From: CAXGTL01 sp964645705
GTDB taxonomy: Archaea; Nanobdellota; Nanobdellia; Woesearchaeales; CAXGTL01
DNA length: 64,000 bases
Direction of reading: 5' to 3'
Assembly: GCA_964645705.1 (NCBI GenBank)
Contig: CAZYAB010000005.1
Span: 1 to 64,000, forward strand
The stretch's first letter is position 1; each line of letters opens with the position of its first letter. The translations under genes and the position numbers were made by a program. Positions 27,301 through 32,457 of the stretch are shown here, piece after piece. Under the pieces are notes generated by a model that saw only the letters and a program-made list of their open reading frames with translations, did no database searches and had not been told where the DNA came from.

Positions 27301-29739
27301 TCTTTAGAAGAAAATAATTATCTTATGTTTGAAAAGCCAGGAGATGATCTGCCTGTTTATAATAGAATATTATGGTATAATGATAATTTTATAATAGAAA
27401 TAGGATTGCCTGTATGGGATAATTCAATTGTATCAGAAGAACAAGTAAATGAATTAGTAAGTGCTTATTTAGAAGAATATCCTTCTGATTTATCTTTTGT
27501 TGATACTACTACCACTGAAACTTGCAATGAATGTGATCAAGTAGATGAAATCGGTTGTGATGATGATGGACATAATAAATGGATCTGTGTACAAGATGAT
27601 AATAATTGTTTAATAAAACAAGAAACAGAATGTGATGAAGATTCATGTGATGATGATGTTTGTGTGTGTGAAGAAGGAGAATGCGTGCCAGGCATTTCAT
27701 CTGTATCTGATTTACCTGTTGATGATCTTATACAAGATGATGGCGGTGCAAGTTCAGATGATGAAGAAGACTGCAATGAATGTGAACAAGATCAAGTGGG
27801 TTGTTCAACAGATAATACTGAAAAATGGGAATGTGTTAAAAATATTAATGATTGTTATGTAAAACAAAGTACTGAGTGTGGGGCAAATAAAGCATGTTAT
27901 CAAGGACAATGTGGTGCAACTACATTTGCTTTGCCTAATCTTCAGAATCTGTTGCCTGGTTTTGGTGATCAAGATGATGATGATGATGATGAAGAAACTT
28001 CTACTGTATGTGAAACAGGAACAAAAAGAGATTGCGGCATAGGTACTGGTGAATGTAAAAAAGGCGATGAATATTGTGTAAATGGTGATTGGAGTGGTGA
28101 ATGTTTAGATTCTGTTGAACCTGTTGATGAAGAATGTGATGATAAAGATAATGATTGTAATGGAAAAATAGACGATATTGATGATTGTTATACAGATCTT
28201 CATATTGAAGAAATAGATGATATTGATGAAGATGAAATAAAAGAAGATTTAGAAGAAACAAGACAATTATCAATTAAGTCAGAAGAACAGACAATTGTTC
28301 AAGTTGAATTTGATGATGTTGATGAAATAGAAGATCTTGATTTAGATGACATAGAAGTTGAAACACAAGAATCTGATGCTGAAAATGCATTTGTACTTGT
28401 AAAAGGAATAGATGCCGAAGATGTTACAAAAACAGTTTATCTAAGCATTTTAAATCCTGATTCAAATTCTGTTTGTATTGAAGATGCTGAGATATCAAGT
28501 ATAGATCGTTTGAGTTTGTCATGTGAAGCAGAAAATGAATATATTGTAGAATGTCCTGGAAAAGAAGGAAGATATACTTGTGAAATACATGAATCAGATC
28601 AAGAAGATCAGTATAAAGTAAGTGGATTACAGCATTCAGGTGTGATGGAGTTTGTTTTTGATGACGATGATGATGACGACGATGACGATGATGATGACGA
28701 CGAAGATGATGAAGATGAAGAAGATCAAGGCCCAACAGGTGGAAAACAAATAACGAGGTTAGCAGAAGAAGATGAAGCAAAGAAATTTATTTATTCTAGA
28801 TTATTACAAAACATAATAAAGAAAGTTGATATAAGGGGCGCAATACTTCCTATAACAGATGTAGAGTTCAGAGTGCTTAATGAATTAAATGGTGTTAGAC
28901 TTGCGATTAAATCATTCAAAACACAACCATCTCAAATAAAGATAGGTGTTTCAGGTGTTGAATTATATAAATATGTAGCAATTGAATATGAAAAAATGCA
29001 AAGTACTGATGTTGATGATATTATTATTAAGTTCAAAGTCAAAAAATCCTGGTTAAAACAAAAAAATGCACAAGCAACAAGAATAAGGTTGATGAGATTG
29101 ACAGAATCATGGGATGAATTGAATACAGTAAGAACAAGAGAAGATGCTGAATATGTTTATTATAAAGCACAATCGCCTGGTTTTAGTTATTTTGCAATTG
29201 TATTAAAACCAGAACAAAGAAGAACTACTCAAACAAGGACACAACAACAAACACAGCAACAAGATGATCAGCAAACACAACAAACAACACAACAAGAAGA
29301 ACAACCAGAAGAAACAATTCAACCCACATTTGAAACTCCTTCAACAGAAATACAAGAAATAAAGGGTGGCAAGATATTATCATTGTGGTGGTTATGGTTG
29401 TTACTATTAGTTGTTATTGGTGGTGGATCTATAGGTGGATTGTATCTATATAATCAGAAAAAAGAATCTAAATTCACTCCACAAACGCAAACAAGGATGA
29501 CATTACAACCAAGACAAGGATTTAGGCAAGGCCAGACACAACAAACAAGACAAGCAAGACCAAGCATACAACAAAACTTTATGATGCAGCAAAAGATAAA
29601 AGAATTAGAAGTTTATGTTAGAAATACATTAGCAATGGGTTATACAACAGAGAATATAAGGAATTATTTGATACAAAATGGTTGGCCTGCTGAAATAGTT
29701 GATCAAGTAATGAATAAGATTAGAATGCGAAGATTTTAA
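15319..29739 (+). CDS. Giant multidomain surface protein, 4806 aa
   Basis: Seen in order: signal peptide (1-22); LamG-like domain (about 128-351); MopE-type DCDD/DNDCDG calcium or metal motif (365-435); an unnamed Cys module (about 490-572); second LamG (605-817); MopE array (823-1100); beta-propeller-like SW/DG repeats (1118-1488); two copies of a CCGDD module (about 1547-1970); third LamG (1996-2190); second unnamed module; long Cys/Asp-rich repeats (2350-3690); a region without clear repeats (3690-4060); third unnamed module (4355-4445); a run of 14 aspartates; a PGF-pre-PGF-like domain (4475-4633, ending SPGFSYFAIVL); Gln/Thr linker; membrane helix (about 4687-4712); cytoplasmic Gln-rich stretch and 45-residue helical tail. 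It is probably cell-surface anchored and calcium-binding. It directly follows the antiporter stop. Confidence 0.9.
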   Translation: MKSNKLFWIFVMVLVLSSFVFGRVEPVTIIDYNLEIGCGDDVKIIATEVSNEEYNQIFCNSELNPLKENSVCLEQDTNSLECVLDSETKSGRYYCRLFNGKDFSVQKQVDLSAEYKKPGIYDVELENRDLYAHFKFDGNYKNSGAGRISKINPYKTKLVNGLSGKAVRFDGVKSRMDLKTASKNYGILNPTKRSTGALSVWVRPAEGNNGQIYAEYASYSFRKGPQAGVISLRPYQFAIHNRGTSKNKKSKSYPKWHAVSRPVKPVANEWNFYVITYTGSEMYFYINGVKQKGDWKRARKEHSYASSFGALFHHSRSKRGHVYRYFKGDLDDLRIYNRFLSEEQIKEYYEKVTVTQFICESDFVEIDKDGDGVLPLNLGGKDCDDEDINVYLGAREILDGKDNDCDGFVDSDDFDFDSDEDGVPDRIENKFGSSSGDVSIEANGIDQLSVEQEEDESITFRDEDDPLVEVPPDTKGDSVEITKNEEGERGSIETKGFDLPEGETKTVYVPKRSDATHLCIFDTEEAPEKSQIRTCSGGVKLPCPGELDGYTCTLEGDQYKISGLKHTYVVEFNDQDGDGADDLVDTSVDMGLPTISGFASDNIRDALIAYYPFEGNANDVSGNNNHGVVRGSVTWENAKNGKGARTGSGNWIDIDAINDDVNVNAGTFAAWVNMDNYASGRYETFFAFYKDASNRIFFEHYPGNFMHNMHVAGGRSVGDGCNQCQTFFDVARFSGWHYFAMTWDKSKGELKTYIDGNLISTTVATHGALQGSFTDSAIGAHGQDTTSWNEFLFGVVDEVKIFGRALTAGEVRKDYQFKLFEEECNGEDDDYDGDVDEGACPVLNYYCDSDEDGVFSLTVSETCNTFECTVEGCVTEPGTDCDDTDPDRFPRTEITFNEAAQGLCDEKDNDCDTYVDENCVCLNNEERTTSCGVGVCEVTITQECEWGQWPECTPDVTDRGDEVCDAIDHNCDGSNNLDDDGEVLTTIEGCNQQGVCAGAFKTCSAEGSWEECSILPGVEDCDAVGDEDCDGFADAEDDDCCECFDTLCQAGNTGIVCNGCKYVTAPHEICNDNIDNDCDGLVDYGIDEDGDGYGNEMCSVDNTESLLFDFKVEETIPLISVSDENIYYKSSSTFSNGEFIISWTQNENINFQIFNPDGTEKTDIIETNIDNNQDLANVVVETFSNGNFVIAWQSDVNGFDENDVFARIFNNDGSPKSDEFLVNQFTYKDQKNPDIVIINDDEFIVSWQHFFDPQHRTAHELEDLSRRFGSGIYIQKFDADGNYVGEDFTVYHAYPELYSYSITAGSYGNIVSSWRRRTDPTTGGYYKLFDSNFNIIVDETTIGEGVGQIISAVSSQNEFVIVWSEADNVFSGESKLYAKIFNSDGTAKTDKIIIDPNEKFLSNKFVDIDSNNNILILWDTIEPSNKYISVQVLNLEGEKYFEQPFKLESIEKINRIYTSLDLIEGKFIVSWMTKYENQESGIYSKIIPYEAKTVNYDLSTYDCDDDDVYINHGFSEACRDGKDNDCDGNVDEEDFDCVIDEDVDQDISSSTCKEEWLTSICEQGIDNCDTSNRIQEDGYCCGDDDNEHYSFREGYVFNDQVRHVDWPDNMDDTACCDDSNDCVMNGICYSSTSSANMPDYEGLDKVVSCSSSKWNDCDYNTHYCSYCGLPMATFGEDAGEATKGEQKCCGDDADEYLISENCGDSSGVILTACCDNENDKINKYGNCVGECFVDMDNDGYDANQDCDDNDAGINPDADEICDDEVDNDCDNKIDNEDEDCFIDQDSSSSTCEDEWLTSLCEQGIDKCDTANQNQDDGYCCGDDDNEYYIFRGGYVFNDQVRHVDWLDNTDDNACCDSNTDCVMDGVCYSSASGADVLNYNGLDKRVACSSSSSSSKWYDCDSNIHYCSYCGLSMIVFGEDAGEATKGEKKCCGDDSGEFVITEDCFGNTVSSASSICCDNENDKIKSNKCVSECESCGDGSCDIGETKESCPEDCRLFAYYEFEDNVEDSAESNNGVVHGSPEFIEGKKGKALKLNGPDDYVEVQDSFDFDIYGGMTYDFWFNLDSSDHHTAYLLRKVNPKVVVRDGLLSFTLQDFSLSAKTGIEDNKWYHVVITHNSDNLRKIYINGALEESETSSGDLPDYRINPNLLIGGSILSFDHPFRDAFVGLIDELKIYNYALSEEEVKASYESIVPPVIIDTDDDGISDEVEAELSSTSDNIEIETQGVEEFKINKKQDGSYSVNDKENRMLDLPKGTKTKKVKITKNQENDRASIRTTGLDLPEDETKTVYVPKRSTVTYLCIFDTAEPPERSQLRSCTGGVKLPCPGELDDYTCTSEGNQYKISGLKHTFIMEFVDDDYDGFDVYDDCDDTNPNINPDADEVCDGVDNNCVDGTDDEDCCVCETEDACHSTELGKVCNGCEYVNAPAENCEAVGDEDCDGFADEDDEDCLDPIIGSCDTKSGATCTRHSDCAPYGLCDSVLCSCTQVFTPCNTNDDCDDNDVESDCYAINPRCGDDGFWYYSHLVNRCDYVENIDANVCSFCDYMKSDNVCVTGEQAPCENYCSEGETGCTTNRDKSWECVADDNDCLIKQYTACVGEEVCDDGECIDFGGAGIDDVVSVTCNNQCNAAGETGCETDPEKEWVCVLDDNDCLIKQYTACVGEEVCGDNGCAVVDEPCDGQGNENCPEIEFYCDNDNDDAFSSSVSQTCNTFECTVEGCVTNPGDDCDDTDAEMFPRQEITFNEAQNGLCDEKDNDCDTHVDEDCVCSNNEQRTTSCGVGVCLTENVQQTCIGGQWPDCTPDVTDRGDEVCDGLDNDCDTSTEDGSGEDIPLADKQEGVCEGQVKVCDGANGWIEPVYTLIDNYGDEDCDDELDNDCDGFADSEDEDCCVCETEDACHSSELGKVCNGCEYVNAPAENCEAVGDEDCDGFADNYDDDCEPECIDSDGGENYYVKGTTEITRVSDSASTDSCHIKDTSVDPIVSEQVSECSAEEECFVSEFHCHGNNIRELSTRCPGGCEDGQCKPMNRDIVGDCEDADGLDFSTKSITYYKDEFGGVIGVQDYCCHGSSLSASAYSGISVTEFYCENNELKFKLCQSCENGCEDGACKAEEVFTCNNQCNTVGETGCETDPEREWVCVADDNDCLIKQYTACVGEEVCGDEGCGVVVGSDETDELSCGQDAPYLSYRSSFSDKTQTHNVEWESDDTDTACCPGEHDYCVLNGVCYEEGSAGQLEEDVIDKIVYCRDVRWGETDRTGGEYCTSIDLDYIVAGENEVGEYPNRDHNIVRQCCGDDVNEYVTTEYCSETGEPICCKTEDMKIDENGLCVETCAVDEPCDGQGQENCPEIEFYCDSDNDGSFSLTVSDTCNTFECTVPGCVAEQGTDCDDTDAEMFPRQEITFNEADNGLCDEKDNDCDTFVDEDCTCSNNEQRTTSCGVGVCLTENVQQTCVGGQWPDCTPDVTDRGDEVCDGLDNDCDTSTVDGSGEDVPDADKTDSICTGQVKVCDGENGWIEPDYTLIDGYSETDDCNGVDNNCVDGLDDEECPIITYYCDEDGDGAFASVAETCDYYDCMPSDCQLDIGTDCDDEDADINLGATEDCTDGIDNDCDEDVDADDSDCVSVGDTDACIDSDHGVNYSVKGTTESSIATGDQLSEATDNCKDDDVLVEYYCSPEDLIVSTEFECPFGCISDVCRETSVEVTGRLIDAQTQEPLKEITIDFVNDWNKTDSNGEFAFSVNDYNGFYYAPGTLFEVGPDHYSGCYAGFSAHIGYDKVLDKYYLEFDDMMSSLNDVSKINIENNKIDLGDIPVYPAADLEFYSDDLSNNLYLSYLDDNAELFYDEFDIPKEIIYHKNIVLLDQTIVPEFGHRLNNQIIKGPELEIPYNQECSKIKLEYQNGEFEWGSLEEISNMIIEDDIGIFEMLYNSDYYYQRDFDYTCNNYISGEENCYIYQGVYNSSLGGFRSTGHVYVSITSFNNEFTNNEFIDGVSSTSFTITQKSLEENNYLMFEKPGDDLPVYNRILWYNDNFIIEIGLPVWDNSIVSEEQVNELVSAYLEEYPSDLSFVDTTTTETCNECDQVDEIGCDDDGHNKWICVQDDNNCLIKQETECDEDSCDDDVCVCEEGECVPGISSVSDLPVDDLIQDDGGASSDDEEDCNECEQDQVGCSTDNTEKWECVKNINDCYVKQSTECGANKACYQGQCGATTFALPNLQNLLPGFGDQDDDDDDEETSTVCETGTKRDCGIGTGECKKGDEYCVNGDWSGECLDSVEPVDEECDDKDNDCNGKIDDIDDCYTDLHIEEIDDIDEDEIKEDLEETRQLSIKSEEQTIVQVEFDDVDEIEDLDLDDIEVETQESDAENAFVLVKGIDAEDVTKTVYLSILNPDSNSVCIEDAEISSIDRLSLSCEAENEYIVECPGKEGRYTCEIHESDQEDQYKVSGLQHSGVMEFVFDDDDDDDDDDDDDDEDDEDEEDQGPTGGKQITRLAEEDEAKKFIYSRLLQNIIKKVDIRGAILPITDVEFRVLNELNGVRLAIKSFKTQPSQIKIGVSGVELYKYVAIEYEKMQSTDVDDIIIKFKVKKSWLKQKNAQATRIRLMRLTESWDELNTVRTREDAEYVYYKAQSPGFSYFAIVLKPEQRRTTQTRTQQQTQQQDDQQTQQTTQQEEQPEETIQPTFETPSTEIQEIKGGKILSLWWLWLLLLVVIGGGSIGGLYLYNQKKESKFTPQTQTRMTLQPRQGFRQGQTQQTRQARPSIQQNFMMQQKIKELEVYVRNTLAMGYTTENIRNYLIQNGWPAEIVDQVMNKIRMRRF
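16789..17034 (+). other. Unnamed Cys module, copy 1 (in giant protein)
   Basis: The encoded stretch carries FDLPEGETKTVYV, then CIFD, two further cysteine pairs, and QYKISGLKHTYVVEF. The same order recurs at 22135-22380 and 28381-28653 in this gene, and in the two proteins at 58.5 and 60.4 kb. I know no family name for it. Confidence 0.7.
19957..21230 (+). repeat. Tandem duplicated CCGDD module inside giant gene
   Basis: Two copies (about 19957-20520 and 20671-21230) encode near-identical chains: SSSTC, EEWLTS or EDEWLTS, GYCCGDDDNE, FNDQVRHVDW, ACCD, HYCSYCGL, FGEDAGEATKGE. They are separated by a short MopE-type spacer. A third, diverged copy lies at about 24840-25300. Similarity at DNA level suggests fairly recent duplication. 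Confidence 0.8.
22511..22647 (+). repeat. 137-bp direct repeat, copy A (giant gene)
   Basis: This stretch recurs 1464 bases downstream (23975-24111) with only two or three mismatches by eye. It encodes CCVCETEDACHS ... VCNGCEYVNAPAENC ... DCDGFAD. The spacing is a whole number of codons, so copy-number change would keep the frame. Confidence 0.85.
23370..25880 (+). repeat. Long repeated MopE-type block in giant gene
   Basis: A block of about 500 bases at 23370-23890 recurs at about 25340-25880, and less closely at about 17850-18330. Each encodes EFYCD or YYCD, CNTFECTV, DCDDTD, EITFNEA, CDEKDNDCDT, TTSCGVGVC, GQWP(D/E)CTPDVTDRGDEVCD. The later two are much closer to each other than to the first, so they arose from a later duplication. 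Confidence 0.8.
23975..24111 (+). repeat. 137-bp direct repeat, copy B (giant gene)
   Basis: Second copy of the repeat described at 22511-22647. A more diverged relative lies near 18436-18560. Confidence 0.85.
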
Positions 29740-29798
29740 TGAATAGAACATAATTTTAACAAAGATTTTTAAACTACTTTTTCTTTTTTATTTATATA

Positions 29799-30767
29799 AT
29801 GGCATTCCTAGACATAGTTTCTATTGAAGATTATCAGTTTTATCTAGATGTTTCTTTTAGAAGATCAAATAAACAAGCTGCTAAGATTAGGGGTTCTAAG
29901 ATAAAAGGCACTAGATTAAACAAATCTTGGAAAGTAGAATTAGCAAGAATAGAAACAATGAAAACTATATTAACAAATAGTTTTGAAAAGATCTTAAAAA
30001 CATACCCTTCTATTGATGATCTGTCAGAATTTTACAAAGAACTATTAAAATTGCATGTTGATATTAAACATGTAAAAAAGTCATTAGGAGCTGTTAATTG
30101 GGCAATCAGGAAAATTGATTTTTTTTATAATATTTATAATAAAAAAATAAAAAATTGTAAACAACTTGATAAAATAAATCAGTATAGGAGAGAATATAGT
30201 GGAAGAATAAGTTCTGTTGTTAAACAGATTAGAAAAAATCTTGTTGTATTAAGAGAAACAAGAAAATTATTAGTTAGATTTCCTGTTATAAAAGAAAAAT
30301 ATAAACAAGTTGCAATATGCGGTTTTCCTAATGTTGGAAAGACTACGTTGTTATCTCAATTATCTAAATCAAAGCCAGAGATAAATGAATATGCATTTAC
30401 AACTAAGAGGATTAATGTTGGTTATTATGTTGGTAAAGTTAAAGGTAAAGAAGTTAAGGTTCAGTTATTAGACACACCAGGAACTCTTAATAGATATGAT
30501 AAGATGAATTATATTGAGAAACAAGCATTTTTAGCTATTAAGTATTGTGCTGATGTTTTGGTTTATGTGTTTGATCTGACAGAGCCTTATTCTATTGAAA
30601 AACAGTTGAAATTGTACAAAGCATTGAAAAAGTATAGAAAGCCTGTTATTGTTTATTTGAGTAAGGTTGATATATTAGATAGGGGAAAGGTTGATGAGTT
30701 TGCTAAAGAACATAAGAACTTTAAGATTTATGATTTTGGTAGTTTGAAAAAAGAGTTGTTGAAATGA
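29799..30767 (+). CDS. NOG1 family GTPase
   Basis: A 322-residue archaeal homologue of nucleolar GTP-binding protein 1, a large-subunit ribosome assembly factor. Residues 1-165 are the N-terminal helical bundle. The G domain begins at VAICGFPNVGKTTL (G1, about 171-184), with a switch-region FTTKRINVGY, G3 DTPG, and G4 as SKVD in place of NKxD. Length is normal for archaea, which lack the eukaryotic C-terminal extension. A TATA-like stretch precedes the ATG closely. The stop overlaps the start of a mini-HTH gene. Confidence 0.93.
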   Translation: MAFLDIVSIEDYQFYLDVSFRRSNKQAAKIRGSKIKGTRLNKSWKVELARIETMKTILTNSFEKILKTYPSIDDLSEFYKELLKLHVDIKHVKKSLGAVNWAIRKIDFFYNIYNKKIKNCKQLDKINQYRREYSGRISSVVKQIRKNLVVLRETRKLLVRFPVIKEKYKQVAICGFPNVGKTTLLSQLSKSKPEINEYAFTTKRINVGYYVGKVKGKEVKVQLLDTPGTLNRYDKMNYIEKQAFLAIKYCADVLVYVFDLTEPYSIEKQLKLYKALKKYRKPVIVYLSKVDILDRGKVDEFAKEHKNFKIYDFGSLKKELLK

Positions 30768-30937
30768 GACCAAAAGCTAACTTCAATCGAGAAACGAAAA
30801 AGAAAATACTTCGTCTTCATGATAAAGGACATTCTCTTTCACAGATTTCTGAACAACTTGAATTAAGAATGACTCATGTCATGGATGTTTTAGATGAAAA
30901 AGGGTTGAAACCTAATCTGAGTGTCAATGAAGAATAA
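30764..30937 (+). CDS. Mini helix-turn-helix protein, 57 aa
   Basis: A 57-codon frame overlaps the NOG1 stop by four bases (ATGA). The product MRPKANFNRETKKKILRLHD, then KGHSLSQISEQLELRMTHVMDVLDEKGLKP, has the shape of a homeodomain-like HTH as in resolvase or sigma-like DNA-binding units. It is a likely DNA-binding protein translated by coupling to NOG1. It ends 12 bases before the convergent uL16 gene. Too short for most gene finders to call by default. Confidence 0.65.
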   Translation: MRPKANFNRETKKKILRLHDKGHSLSQISEQLELRMTHVMDVLDEKGLKPNLSVNEE

Positions 30938-30949
30938 TTACTTCTATAA

Positions 30950-31474
30950 TCACTTCTTTGTTTTAACAACAATGTTCCAAGAATAAGGAAATTTACATGA
31001 TGCTCGTTTAAGAGCTTTTTTTGCAGTTGGTATGTTTGCTTTGACAACGTCAACATGCATTACTACTTGGCCTCTTTTGACTCTTGCAGCTGCACTTATT
31101 GGTTTGCCAAATGCTTTTTTCATTCCAGTGCTCATTCTGTCTGCACCTGCGCCACTTGCTAAAGGATTTTCTCTTAATATGTGGTGAGGAAATACCCTGA
31201 TCTTCATATGATAAGAATTCTTGCCTAATGTTTTTTCCAATACCCTGTTGCTTGTTTGTCTTGCTGATTCTAATGCATTATGTCTTAACTGGAAATTGTT
31301 CTTAGCAATAAGCTGTACTTGGAATGGAAATTGTTTTTTTGGATTTCCTAAGTCATACTTAACTATGTTGATATTAGGCCTTACTTTAACAAAAGCTTTT
31401 TTCTTGTATTTAGAAGTCCTTGTATAAGGTCTTTCTAGTCTTCTATATGAATTTGCCCTTCTTAGTCTTGCCAT
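30950..31474 (-). CDS. rpl10e: Ribosomal protein uL16 (archaeal L10e)
   Basis: The 174-residue protein is the archaeal L10e/L16 large-subunit protein near the tRNA-binding sites. Motifs: start MARLRRANSYRRLERPYTR, ALESARQTSNRVLEKTLG, KIRVFPHHILRENPLASGAGADRMSTGMKKAFGKP, and RGQVVMHVDV. Length is typical. The upstream region (31475-31636) is shared divergently with the pilin-like gene. Confidence 0.97.
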   Translation of the reverse strand: MARLRRANSYRRLERPYTRTSKYKKKAFVKVRPNINIVKYDLGNPKKQFPFQVQLIAKNNFQLRHNALESARQTSNRVLEKTLGKNSYHMKIRVFPHHILRENPLASGAGADRMSTGMKKAFGKPISAAARVKRGQVVMHVDVVKANIPTAKKALKRASCKFPYSWNIVVKTKK

Positions 31475-31636
31475 AGTATTATAGTAGTTTTTAACATGTG
31501 TTTATAAAACTTTTGTATAGTTTTAAGCTAATAATATTTAAAATTATAGTAACATTTTTAAATAGAAACATATATAAATAAGATATACATAAGTATATAT
31601 ATTGAAACTAATATTAAAAACAAGAGGTGATTATAT

Positions 31637-32161
31637 ATGAAATTCAAAAAAGCTTCATTAGCTTTATCAGTAAATGCAATTGTTGTTGTAGTTATTGCAT
31701 TCGTTGTTCTTGGCTTGGCTTTGACATTGACAAGAACTATATTCAAAGGTGCGAGTGAACAGATTCCTGGAGCACTTCAGTTAACTGCATTACAAGCACA
31801 ACCTACGTCTGATAATCCAATTACACTTTCTGATACTCTTCATCTTAAAGCAAAAGGTAAATTAGAAGTGGATGTTGGTTATTATAATAAGGGACCTAAC
31901 CCTGTTAGTGCAGGTAAATTCAAAATAACTGGTTGTGAAAGTGAAGATTCTACTAATGCACCTGTTGTTGCTACAACCTTACCAACAGCAATATCAAGGT
32001 CAGAAGCAGTTCCTGTTGCAGAATCAAAAGCATATAAACTTATAATAAAAGAAAATGGTTTAACAGCAGGTTACACATATATTTGTACTTTTGGTGTAAT
32101 GGATGGCGCAGCTACAGTACCTTCTGAATCAAAATCAGTATTTGTAAAAGTTTATTCATAA
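31637..32161 (+). CDS. Type IV pilin-like secreted protein
   Basis: The 174-residue protein starts MKFKKASLALSVNAIVVVVI, a basic head, an Ala after Lys-Lys that fits an archaeal prepilin-peptidase site, and one long hydrophobic helix. The remainder is a beta-rich exported domain with two cysteines (GCESED, YICTFG) that may pair. This suggests a pilin or pseudopilin. A strong ribosome-binding site (GAGGTGAT) and a TATA-rich promoter region precede it. No pilus ATPase or peptidase is in the window. Confidence 0.75.
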   Translation: MKFKKASLALSVNAIVVVVIAFVVLGLALTLTRTIFKGASEQIPGALQLTALQAQPTSDNPITLSDTLHLKAKGKLEVDVGYYNKGPNPVSAGKFKITGCESEDSTNAPVVATTLPTAISRSEAVPVAESKAYKLIIKENGLTAGYTYICTFGVMDGAATVPSESKSVFVKVYS

Positions 32162-32194
32162 AGTTAATTTGTTAAAAAAAGAGGTGTGTTGCTC

Positions 32195-32422
32195 ATGGCA
32201 AGAAAGAAAAAGAAAAAATTATCAGTACAACAAGAATTCGAAATAATGAAGCTTGTCTTGGATAAGTTCTTATGGATTGGTTTTGTGATCATGGTTTATG
32301 GTTTGTATAAGATGGCAGAAGTAGGAGCAATGATGGATGGTTTATGGTATATAGTGGCAGGAGCAATTGTACTGGCATTGTTTTTGATTCTTATTGTAAA
32401 AGAATATGAAGTCATAAAATAA
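32195..32422 (+). CDS. Small two-helix membrane protein
   Basis: A 75-residue protein with a very basic start (MARKKKKKLSVQQEFE) and two membrane helices (about 25-42 and 50-70). Start choice: the frame opens with GTG inside the GAGGTG ribosome-binding site, so the ATG at 32195, eight bases further, is used. It sits between two pilin-like genes and could be a membrane partner in pilus assembly; that is inference from context. Confidence 0.65.
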   Translation: MARKKKKKLSVQQEFEIMKLVLDKFLWIGFVIMVYGLYKMAEVGAMMDGLWYIVAGAIVLALFLILIVKEYEVIK

Positions 32423-32457
32423 ATTTTATTTTTTATTACTTTTTTTTAATATTTTAA
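32423..32457 (+). terminator. T-rich stretch, possible terminator
   Basis: The 35-base gap is made of runs of T (up to nine) separated by A-rich breaks, as expected of an intrinsic archaeal terminator on the plus strand. It could also act as part of the promoter of the next gene. Confidence 0.3.

Noticed and set aside
22354..28780. Many antisense open frames inside the giant gene (His/Ser/Ile-rich products)
   Set aside because: They are by-products of repeated GAT and TGT codons read backwards. Their products are low-complexity and have no start context.
15319..29739. Possible CRISPR array or tandem satellite because of repeated short words
   Set aside because: The repeats are in frame, vary in length and encode DCDD/DNDCDG-type motifs. 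No equal-length unique spacers exist. No CRISPR array was seen anywhere in the window.
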